A DNA stretch of 64,000 nt from Paenibacillus timonensis (GTDB lineage Bacteria; Bacillota; Bacilli; Paenibacillales; Paenibacillaceae). Under the pieces are notes generated by a model. It was not told the origin of the DNA, searched no databases, and saw nothing but the letters and a program-made list of their open reading frames with translations. Position 1 is the first letter of the stretch. Each line of letters starts with the position of its first letter. The DNA is taken from contig NZ_WNZY01000004.1 in the NCBI RefSeq assembly GCF_009725205.1, positions 248,001 to 312,000 on the forward strand, in the 5' to 3' direction. This document shows, one piece after another, positions 8,356 through 15,226 of the stretch. A program made the translations under genes and the position numbers.

Positions 8356-9546
8356 CTACTCGCGCCGCTCCCTCGCGGGTCCGGTGGATTCTCCCGGAAC
8401 GAGTGCGGCGGGCAGCTTAACCTTGTTCGCTACCGGCCGGTTCTCAAGCAAGGCCAAAACATTCTCCACGGCCAGCTTGCCCATGTCCTCTTCGCTTTGG
8501 CGCATATGGGTAAAAGCGTAGCCCTCGCCAATGCGGAACTGCGGGCTGTCAAAGCAAATGATCGATACGTCTTCGGGAATGCGAAGCCCCAGCCGCGTTA
8601 CAGCAGCTTTAGCCAACAGCGCGATGTTGTATTCGATGGCAAAGAACGCCGTGATTGAAGGATGCGCCTGCAAATGGCGCATGATCTTATCAATATCTCG
8701 TTCGATATTCTCATCGTAAAACGAGTTTGGCAAGGTGGAGGTCAGGTCGCTGATCCACAACTCCCGTTCCGCAGCGATGCCTCGGCCGGCATGCGCCTGC
8801 ACAAACCCTTCGATCCGTTCCTCAACGGCCGACGTATCTACCGGCGGCGGGGACAGCAACGAAATGTGTGCGTGCCCGAGATCAAACAAGTACTCCGTCG
8901 CCTCCTGCGCCGCTTTCACATTGTCGGTGCTAATCGAGGCCGCCGCCACGCCTTTCAGTTCCCGGTCGATCAGCACCAGCGGGAAGCGTTCGATCACCAT
9001 CTTGAGGATTTCCGCATTGAAATATTCCCCTTGCGCCGGGAATACGATCAATCCGTCCACCCCAAGCTGCAGCAGCTTCCGAATGGTCGCTTCCTCGTTC
9101 TCCTGAATCCCAAATGTCCGCTTCGGGACGAGAAAACAATCCTGATCCCGTGCGGCATCCTCCATCCCGTAGATCAGCCGCGTCCCGTAGCTCCCGGCGA
9201 AATCCGTCAACACGACGCCGATTAACTTCCCGGCCGCTTCCCTGTCCGCTCCATTCCCGCCGTAGGCGCCGTCCATCCGGCCGTGACTTTGTTCCGCCGC
9301 TCCTACTCCATCGGCTTCCGGATCCGTGACAAACGAACCTCGTCCCGGCTTTCGAACGATGATATGTTCGGCCGCCAGCAGCTCCAGCGCTCGCTTGCTC
9401 GTAATCCGGCTGACCTGATACTCCTCGGCCAGCTCTTTCTCCGATGGGATCCGGTCGCCCGGCTTATAACTTTGATCCAGGATTTGCCGTTTCATATCAT
9501 CAAAGATTTTCTCGTACATCGGTTTAGACGAGGTACTTTCACTCAT
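8356..9546 (-). CDS. GntR/LacI-type (AraR-like) sugar-responsive transcriptional regulator
   Basis: A hybrid regulator of 396 residues. Residues about 11-75 are a GntR winged helix (I-P-S-E-K-E-L-A-E-E-Y-Q-V-S-R-I-T then G-R-G-S-F-V). Residues about 110-390 form a LacI/periplasmic-binding-type sugar domain (G-V-V-L-T-D near its start, L-V-L-I-D-R-E, D-V-S-I-I-C-F-D-S, then G-E-S-T-G-P at the end). This is the AraR architecture. The start at 9546 is chosen because GGGAGG lies seven bases upstream; an earlier in-frame ATG has no such site. An AT-rich palindrome just upstream suggests self-control. Position next to the mannan operon makes it the likely local regulator; the effector is unknown. 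Confidence 0.88.
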   Translation of the reverse strand: MSESTSSKPMYEKIFDDMKRQILDQSYKPGDRIPSEKELAEEYQVSRITSKRALELLAAEHIIVRKPGRGSFVTDPEADGVGAAEQSHGRMDGAYGGNGADREAAGKLIGVVLTDFAGSYGTRLIYGMEDAARDQDCFLVPKRTFGIQENEEATIRKLLQLGVDGLIVFPAQGEYFNAEILKMVIERFPLVLIDRELKGVAAASISTDNVKAAQEATEYLFDLGHAHISLLSPPPVDTSAVEERIEGFVQAHAGRGIAAERELWISDLTSTLPNSFYDENIERDIDKIMRHLQAHPSITAFFAIEYNIALLAKAAVTRLGLRIPEDVSIICFDSPQFRIGEGYAFTHMRQSEEDMGKLAVENVLALLENRPVANKVKLPAALVPGESTGPARERRE

Positions 9547-9577
9547 GACGTTCCTCCCACGTTCCCTCACAAAAGGA

Positions 9578-9603
9578 CATGATATATATTATAATATATC
9601 ATG
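9578..9603. promoter_or_regulatory. Palindromic operator candidate of the regulator gene
   Basis: The 10-bp arms CATGATATAT and ATATATCATG flank a 6-base centre, 31 bases before the start codon. A third half-site, ATATATCGTG, follows at 9604-9613. The centre also supplies a TATAAT-like -10 on the minus strand, so bound protein would block transcription. The role in self-repression is inferred. Confidence 0.5.
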
Positions 9604-9657
9604 ATATATCGTGATTGTCGAACCATGTTTGAAACGGTTCACGATGCCCCCGAAACA

Positions 9658-10539
9658 TCAGCCACGGATAGTCATTGCTTCCAGCCCCAAGGCTAATGCG
9701 CCGCAAAGCCCTGCACGGTTTCCCAAGCCCGGCGGGACAATGTATCCGTCCATACCACTTAAAATCGCCGAAGCGTTCACATACCCGGCCAGGTTCCGCC
9801 GAACCTCCTCGCAAATCAACGGGAACAACTGCGGCTGCTGCATCACGCCGCCGCCCATGATCACCTTCTGCGGCGAGAGCATCAGAATCGCGCCGGTCAC
9901 CGCCTGCGCTAAATAGTAGGCTTCGATTTTCCAGGCCGGATGATTCGGCGCTAGCTCATGACCTTTCACCCTCCAGCGCGCTTCGAGGCTTGGACCCGCA
10001 GCCATGCCCTCCAGACAGTCGCCATGATATGGACAAAGGCCGGGGAAATCGTCCTCCGGATGCCGCCGCGGCAGAACATGTCCCCCTTCCGGGTGGACCA
10101 GCCCATGGACAAGCTTGCCTTCCGTCAGCACCCCAACGCCAATGCCGGTCCCCACCGTATAATACACGCAGCTATCCAGACCTTGTGCCGCCCCCCACTT
10201 CGCCTCGCCCAAGGCGGCGGCATTCACGTCCGTATCCCATCCATAGGGAACATCAAATTGCGATTTTAACTTACCAAGAACATCATATCCGTTCCAGCCC
10301 GGCTTTGGCGTCGTCGTCACATAACCATAAGTGGCGCTGTTCCGGTTGAGGTCAAGCGGGCCAAACGAGCCTATGCCGATCGCCTCTACCTTTTTATCGC
10401 GAAAATAGGCAATCACCCGCTCCAGAGTTGCTTCCGGTAGCTCCGTTGGGAAACTGACGCTATCTTCGATGACGCCATGCTCATTTCCGACGCCGCACAC
10501 AAACTTCGTCCCGCCTGCTTCAATTGCTCCAATCCGCAT
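9658..10539 (-). CDS. ROK-family sugar kinase (fructokinase type)
   Basis: Phosphorylates a hexose, most likely fructose or mannose, with ATP. The 293-residue protein starts at an ATG with GGAGGAG seven bases upstream; the longer frame has no support. It has the ATP loop G-A-I-E-A-G-G-T-K-F (4-13), the catalytic Asp in W-D-T-D-V-N-A-A (Asp103), and a zinc site His154, Cys169, His172, Cys175, characteristic of GmuE/ScrK-type kinases. It lies upstream of the regulator and mannan operon, so it may feed mannose or fructose from mannan into glycolysis as the 6-phosphate. Substrate is inferred from context. Confidence 0.88.
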   Translation of the reverse strand: MRIGAIEAGGTKFVCGVGNEHGVIEDSVSFPTELPEATLERVIAYFRDKKVEAIGIGSFGPLDLNRNSATYGYVTTTPKPGWNGYDVLGKLKSQFDVPYGWDTDVNAAALGEAKWGAAQGLDSCVYYTVGTGIGVGVLTEGKLVHGLVHPEGGHVLPRRHPEDDFPGLCPYHGDCLEGMAAGPSLEARWRVKGHELAPNHPAWKIEAYYLAQAVTGAILMLSPQKVIMGGGVMQQPQLFPLICEEVRRNLAGYVNASAILSGMDGYIVPPGLGNRAGLCGALALGLEAMTIRG

Positions 10540-10569
10540 CGTAATCTCCTCCTTTGAAGGTCTGGGATA

Positions 10570-10578
10570 TGCTATAAT
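10570..10578 (+). promoter_or_regulatory. Extended -10 promoter of the VanX-like gene
   Basis: TG-C-TATAAT is an extended -10 element 57 bases before the start codon. No good -35 is visible at the right distance, as is common with extended -10 promoters. Confidence 0.45.
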
Positions 10579-10635
10579 CATAGAATTCAATCGCTGCCTC
10601 ATCTGAATTATTCTATCCGTGTAAGGAGCATGATC

Positions 10636-11472
10636 ATGTACCCTTTCCTTAAAAATAATCACGTGCACTACCCGCCTGCGAAGTCCGGTAACAACCTATC
10701 CCGGGCAGGACGTAAAATTGGCTTATTCACCTTGGCCGCCCTGATATTCATAGTCTGCGTGAATGCAGCCGGCACCGGTTATTCCACCGCTGCCCCCAAA
10801 TTAACCGCGTCCCCTGCCTCCCCCACCCAGGCTGCCGATGTCAGCAAGAAATATCATCTACCCAAGGGGAAGGGCTTCGTATACCTTGACGAGGTGATCC
10901 CGAATGCCCTATATAATCTTCGCTATTATACCGGTGACAACTTCGTCGGGGAGCGAATCGACGGGTACAGCGGACCGTTCGCGATCTTGACCTTACGCGC
11001 GGCCCGCGCGTTGAAGAAGGTCAACGACAATTTAGAAGCCCAAGGCTATCGCCTGAAAATCATTGACGCCTACCGTCCGCAGAAAGCGGTTAATCATTTC
11101 GCCCGCTGGTCCAAGGATCCCCTCGATGCGGAGATGAAAGAACGTTTCTACCCCGAGGTGGATAAGAAGAATCTATTCAAGCAAGGTTACTTATCCTCCA
11201 AATCCGGCCATTCCCGGGGCAGCACGGTGGATCTTACGTTGGTCTACAAGAAGACCGGCGAGGAAGTCGACATGGGAAGCCGGGTCGATTTCCTTGGCCC
11301 GATTTCCGCACATGGAGCACAGGGGCTGACCAAGGCGCAGCGGACGGGCCGCTACATTCTCAAGACGGCGATGGTCAAGCAGGGCTTTAAGCCGTATGCG
11401 AAGGAATGGTGGCACTATACCCTGAAGAACGAGCCTTACCCGTCCACCTATTTTGATTTTGACGTGGAATAA
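10636..11472 (+). CDS. VanX-like D-Ala-D-Ala dipeptidase, membrane-anchored or secreted
   Basis: Zinc dipeptidase of the peptidase M15D family that splits D-alanyl-D-alanine. The product has 278 residues. The M15D metal motif S-G-H-S-R-G-S-T-V-D (His192, Asp199) and E-W-W-H-Y near the C-terminus are intact, as is the D-A-Y-R-P motif. Residues about 27-47 form a hydrophobic segment after a basic stretch, so the enzyme is exported or anchored, unlike cytosolic VanX of resistance clusters. The start at 10636 has GGAG seven bases upstream; the ATG six bases earlier is too close to it. No vanH or vanA neighbours exist, so a wall-turnover role is more likely than glycopeptide resistance. It converges on yhaM with 13 bases between. 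Confidence 0.85.
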   Translation: MYPFLKNNHVHYPPAKSGNNLSRAGRKIGLFTLAALIFIVCVNAAGTGYSTAAPKLTASPASPTQAADVSKKYHLPKGKGFVYLDEVIPNALYNLRYYTGDNFVGERIDGYSGPFAILTLRAARALKKVNDNLEAQGYRLKIIDAYRPQKAVNHFARWSKDPLDAEMKERFYPEVDKKNLFKQGYLSSKSGHSRGSTVDLTLVYKKTGEEVDMGSRVDFLGPISAHGAQGLTKAQRTGRYILKTAMVKQGFKPYAKEWWHYTLKNEPYPSTYFDFDVE

Positions 11473-11485
11473 CTGTCACTCGCAC

Positions 11486-12442
11486 TCACCACTTCAAGCG
11501 GTAGATCCCCTTGTTCTCAAGCCCCCGAATCAGCGGTGTCCATGCTTCGGATTCCGGCGTTGTAGCCAGCGCGTCCTCCACCATTTGTAGTTTGGCGTCC
11601 AGCGCGTCGATATGGTGCAGGGCGACAGCCTCCGGCGTCTGCGGCTGCACCGGGCTGCCCCATTCCCCCAAATTATGGTGAGACAACACCAAATGCTGCA
11701 GCCCGAGCACTTTCGGCGAATCCAATGCAATATCGAGGCGAATCGCCGCTTCGGTGATCCATTGCGAGGACATGGAGATATGCCCCAGCAGCTTGCCCGG
11801 CGTGCTGTACTCGGACACAATGCCCAACTCGGCCACCATTTCTTCAGGCTTGGCGATATCGTGTAAAATGATGCCTGCCTTCAGCAGGTCCGGGTTCAGG
11901 AATGATCGCTGCCCGCACAGAAAATCGCCGATTTCCAGCATGCGCACCATGTGGTAAGCCAATCCGCCAAAATAAGCATGATGATGCGTTTTGGCTGCAG
12001 GGTAATGGGACAGCTTCTCCTCCACCTTCCCGACGCAATACCGGACGATCGCCTGGATCTCCTCATCGGCAATTGCGTTGATGACGCCTTGAATCGTATG
12101 AATCAGCGCCTCGGATGAAATCGGTGCGGAACGGATGAAATCCGTCAGCCTCACTCCATCTTCCGGATTGGCTGGCCGGATCTGCATCACCTTGACCTGT
12201 AGCTTCTCCCGGTAGGTTTGCACGATTCCCCGCACCTTGACTAGCCCCATCGGGAAGAACGTTTCCTTATCGGTTGACGAAGCATCCCAGAATTTAGCCG
12301 GCATTTCGCCCGTCGCGTCACACAACACAATATCCAAATAATCCTTTGGCGGGTTGGCGTTGGTCTGCTTTACCTCCAGCTCCTTAAGCAAATAAAAGCC
12401 AACGAATTCATCCTGATTTCTTAATTGATTAATTTGCGTCAC
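11486..12442 (-). CDS. yhaM: 3'-5' exoribonuclease YhaM
   Basis: RNA 3'-end exonuclease of Gram-positive bacteria. The 318-residue product has an OB-fold nucleic-acid-binding domain (about 8-100) and an HD metal-dependent hydrolase domain, seen as H-H-H-A-Y-F-G-G-L-A-Y-H and then L-H-D-I-A-K-P-E-E near 190. A GTG start at 12442 is chosen: TTGGAGG lies eight bases upstream of it, whereas the in-frame ATG 21 bases earlier has no ribosome site and lies at the expected transcription start. The length then matches the Bacillus protein closely. Confidence 0.9.
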   Translation of the reverse strand: MTQINQLRNQDEFVGFYLLKELEVKQTNANPPKDYLDIVLCDATGEMPAKFWDASSTDKETFFPMGLVKVRGIVQTYREKLQVKVMQIRPANPEDGVRLTDFIRSAPISSEALIHTIQGVINAIADEEIQAIVRYCVGKVEEKLSHYPAAKTHHHAYFGGLAYHMVRMLEIGDFLCGQRSFLNPDLLKAGIILHDIAKPEEMVAELGIVSEYSTPGKLLGHISMSSQWITEAAIRLDIALDSPKVLGLQHLVLSHHNLGEWGSPVQPQTPEAVALHHIDALDAKLQMVEDALATTPESEAWTPLIRGLENKGIYRLKW

Positions 12443-12472
12443 CCGTAATTCCTCCAAATCCATGATAAATCT

Positions 12473-12501
12473 ATTATACTATGGGACTGCCAAAAGCTCA
12501 G
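12473..12501 (-). promoter_or_regulatory. Promoter candidate of yhaM
   Basis: TATAAT at 12473-12478 on the minus strand, with a weak -35 (CTGAGC) 17 bases upstream. The predicted start point is near 12465, which leaves a leader of about 20 bases before the GTG codon. Confidence 0.45.
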
Positions 12502-12565
12502 CGCCTTTTCCCTTCGCCAACTTATCCCGATATCCAAAAAAGGACGCCGTCCCTCAGGTACAGCA

Positions 12566-12598
12566 AAAGCCCCCTTAGATCTAATCCAAGGGGGCTTT
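12566..12598 (-). terminator. Terminator of the triple-FMN-binding protein gene
   Basis: A stem of AAAGCCCCCTTAGA and a near-complement around a 5-base loop, followed on the minus strand by TTTTG. It lies about 40 bases after the stop codon. Confidence 0.75.
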
Positions 12599-12639
12599 AT
12601 GCACTAAGTCTTTAGACTTGCAGATTCCGACGAAAACGG

Positions 12640-14865
12640 TTATCTGCCGGCGTTCTCAAGCGCATTCTTCACAGCGTCGACCACTTGGGCCGATACCGCC
12701 TTCACGCCGTCTGTTTCACCAAAGGCTGCCGGGCGATACCCGTATTTATGCAACGAACCTTCTGTGGTTGGCGTTTCAATTTCCGTTTTGACGGTTTTTT
12801 CGTCAGCGGATAATTGTTCTGCGGTCTTGATTTTGCCGTTCGCATCTAGATAGAATACTTCCATTTTGAACGGAATGTTGTTTTGGACCGTCACCATGAC
12901 GTAAACGGATTTGTCCTTATTGATACCGGCGAAAATGCCGTTAATGTAAGCCGTTTTGTACGACTCGTTGATTTCTGCCTTCTTATAGGCATTTTCCACA
13001 GCTGTCTTCAAAGCGGTACTGCTGCTGGTTGCCCCGGTCACGACGTCCACTTTAGCTGCTTGCTCTCTCGTTCCTGCAAACAGCAGATCGCGGGTCAGAA
13101 TCGGGATCGCTCTAACTACCTCAGCATAAGCGGAAGCACCGCGGTCAACCATGTTCACACCAACACGATACAGCTTCAATCCAACAACGACACCGTTACG
13201 CAACGTGACATCCGCACGGTTCGTCCCTTTGTCATAAGCGTCGCCAAACGCAGTGTAAGTGCCGTCCTTGTAGTTGCCTTGTGTTTTCGAAGCGTTGTTC
13301 AGCAAGTCGGCGAACGCGGCTCTGGCAGCTAGGGACAAGTCTTCTTGACCTACGATCGGCGTCATGTTTGCACCTTTTTGAGTCAAACCTTCATTCAATT
13401 GAGCGACAAGAGCTTTTTGCTCTTCCGTCAGCTTGTCGGCGGCGATCAGTTTACCATCGGCGCCAAATAAGAGTACATTTACGTTCGAAACTTTGTCTGC
13501 CTTGATGTCAGCCAGAACCAGTACTTTGGACAGGTTGTCGACACCAGCGAAGGTGCCTTCAAAATACTTCGCTTTGCCCGGTACCTTCAACGCTTTTTCG
13601 AAAGCTCTTTCCACGGCCAGGTTCCAGCTGTGGCTGCTTTCGGTTGCGCCGGCAATCGCGTCAACGTCGTCGCTGTAGTTCGCGATGTACGAGCCTTTAG
13701 CGAGCAGTTTAGCCGTCATCGGCGCGTTCGCTTTTACCACTTCGGCATAAGCCGTTTCGCCCCGGTCGATCAGGTTGGAGCCCAGTCTAAACAGCTTCAC
13801 ATCAACCAGCTTGCCGTTGCGAATGTAGACATCGGCTCTCTCTACGCCTTTATCACGGGCTGCGCCGTAAGCAGAGTAGAAGCCGTCGATGTATTTCGAA
13901 TCGTTGCTTACTTTCGCGTTTTGTTCCGCATCCCAATAAGCGTTCACTGCGGCTTTGTATTCGGCTTCTTGTCCTTTAGGACTAACAGCGCCTGTACCTT
14001 TTGCCAGAAGTTCGGCAGTAATGGCTTTTACCGACGCTGCTTGCGCTTCGGTCAGGTTCGCTTCTTCGATTGCATTGCCGCTGGCATCCAGCGGGTAAAC
14101 CTTGACAGCCGTACGCTTCGTAGCATCAAAAGTAACGAAGACCATGTATTTGCCTTCCGGATCTACACCCATATGCTCACCGGCAAAATAGGTTACACCC
14201 TTTGCCTTCGCTTTCAAGGCTCTTTGGAAAGCACGGTCGACGGACATCTTCCAACCATTGCTGGAACGAGTTGCCCCGGACACGATGTCCACCTTAGCGG
14301 CTTGTTCCTGCGTTTTGCCGAGCAAATTGGTTTTCATCGTTTCATAAGCATTCCAGAGGCCGCTGTAGTTGTTGCGCACATCTCTGTCAATCAGTTTAGG
14401 GCTTGTTCTAAGCAGTTCGATCGCGGCGACTTTGCCATCCTTGATCGTTACCTTTGCCCCTTCGGTTCCTTTGGAATAAGCGTTACCGTAAGTGACGTAC
14501 ACACCGTCAGCGTATGGATTCTCAACCTTTTTGACGTCAGGTGTAGTCGTTTTAACCGGAGTTGCCGGTTTGGTTGTCGTCTTCGCAGGCGTTGTCGTTT
14601 TCGTAGGTGTCTTTGCCGGCGTTGTCGTTGTCTTGCTAGGTGTCTTCGTTGTTGTCTTGCTTGGTGTTGTTGTCTTGCTTGGTGTTGTCGACTTGCTTGG
14701 CGTAGTTGTCTTGCTAGGTGTCGATTCCTTAGCTGGCGTTTCTGATTCCGATGCAGCGGACACTACGTCAATGCCGGTCAGTTTGTTCCCCGACATACCG
14801 ACGGTAAGCGACAAGGATGATAATACCAACGTCGCGCTTACTGTAAGGCTAATCAGCTTTTTCAA
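12640..14865 (-). CDS. Secreted multi-flavin protein with three FMN-binding modules
   Basis: Probably an extracellular flavin-based electron carrier. The 741-residue protein has a signal peptide (about 1-25), a Ser/Thr/Pro/Lys-rich linker (about 43-110, T-P-S-K-T-T repeats) and three copies of an FMN_bind-type domain, each followed by a conserved region of about 90 residues. The flavinylation-type motifs are D-I-V-S-G-A-T-R-S-S (Thr199), D-A-I-A-G-A-T-E-S-S (Thr408) and D-V-V-T-G-A-T-S-S-S (Thr613), about 207 residues apart. In related domains this Thr is covalently linked to FMN by ApbE. No lipobox or LPXTG is visible and no apbE gene is in the window. The linker resembles wall-spanning segments. 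A Fnr/Rex-like palindrome lies upstream. Electron-transfer function is inferred. Confidence 0.82.
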   Translation of the reverse strand: MKKLISLTVSATLVLSSLSLTVGMSGNKLTGIDVVSAASESETPAKESTPSKTTTPSKSTTPSKTTTPSKTTTKTPSKTTTTPAKTPTKTTTPAKTTTKPATPVKTTTPDVKKVENPYADGVYVTYGNAYSKGTEGAKVTIKDGKVAAIELLRTSPKLIDRDVRNNYSGLWNAYETMKTNLLGKTQEQAAKVDIVSGATRSSNGWKMSVDRAFQRALKAKAKGVTYFAGEHMGVDPEGKYMVFVTFDATKRTAVKVYPLDASGNAIEEANLTEAQAASVKAITAELLAKGTGAVSPKGQEAEYKAAVNAYWDAEQNAKVSNDSKYIDGFYSAYGAARDKGVERADVYIRNGKLVDVKLFRLGSNLIDRGETAYAEVVKANAPMTAKLLAKGSYIANYSDDVDAIAGATESSHSWNLAVERAFEKALKVPGKAKYFEGTFAGVDNLSKVLVLADIKADKVSNVNVLLFGADGKLIAADKLTEEQKALVAQLNEGLTQKGANMTPIVGQEDLSLAARAAFADLLNNASKTQGNYKDGTYTAFGDAYDKGTNRADVTLRNGVVVGLKLYRVGVNMVDRGASAYAEVVRAIPILTRDLLFAGTREQAAKVDVVTGATSSSTALKTAVENAYKKAEINESYKTAYINGIFAGINKDKSVYVMVTVQNNIPFKMEVFYLDANGKIKTAEQLSADEKTVKTEIETPTTEGSLHKYGYRPAAFGETDGVKAVSAQVVDAVKNALENAGR

Positions 14866-15038
14866 ATGCGATCCTCTCCCTTGTGAAATTCACCAAGCTA
14901 TGTAAATTACATAACCTGCTCTTCAAATGGTGTTTCTCTTTGTTATTCGACTTTGCTCAGAAACGATGAAACCCTTTCCAAGCAATCGCGCCCCTCCCTC
15001 TTGCACGATGTCTAACCGGAAACCACGCCTCCCACGAA

Positions 15039-15054
15039 CGTGAATCAATTCACA
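15039..15054. promoter_or_regulatory. Fnr/Rex/Crp-like palindrome
   Basis: CGTGAATCAATTCACA matches TGTGA-N6-TCACA at nine of ten specified bases and also fits the Rex form TGTGAA-N4-TTCACA. It lies about 175 bases upstream of the multi-flavin start codon. The binding protein is not encoded in the window, so assignment to Fnr, Rex or another regulator is open. Confidence 0.4.
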
Positions 15055-15183
15055 TAACAGTGAAAAAAAATAGATACGGGTGGTTTCCATTAAATACTAG
15101 GTAATTTGTCGCAAAAAAGCTGTACGCAAAATCACACAGCCTGAAAGATATGTCACGTTCTCCAAGGCGTTGCCAAAGAAAAA

Positions 15184-15212
15184 CAACCGCCGGAGTGATC
15201 CGGCGGCTGTTG
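15184..15212 (-). terminator. Terminator of the giant repeat-protein gene
   Basis: A stem of CCGCCGG/CCGGCGG, extended by CAA/TTG pairs, with a 6-base loop, followed on the minus strand by TTTTTCTTT. It lies 15 bases after the stop codon. Confidence 0.75.
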
Positions 15213-15226
15213 TATTCACAAACGTC

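Larger units (their letters stand above)
14866..15226. other. Intergenic region upstream of the multi-flavin gene
   Basis: No gene. It holds the terminator of the repeat-protein gene (15184-15212), a redox-regulator-like palindrome (15039-15054), a perfect 15-bp palindrome TATGTAAATTACATA (14899-14913) and GTGAAATTCAC (14884-14894) next to the ribosome site. The half-site GTGAA/TTCAC recurs. No riboswitch class could be recognised. Confidence 0.5.

Noticed and set aside
13630..14745. A 371-residue plus-strand frame antisense to the multi-flavin gene
   Set aside because: Product is low complexity and Cys/Arg/Phe-rich, mirroring the Thr/Pro-linker codons; no ribosome site; the minus frame has clear domains.
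14866..15183. A riboswitch in the leader of the multi-flavin gene
   Set aside because: Compared by eye with c-di-GMP, c-di-AMP, FMN and cobalamin cores; none of their conserved blocks was found.
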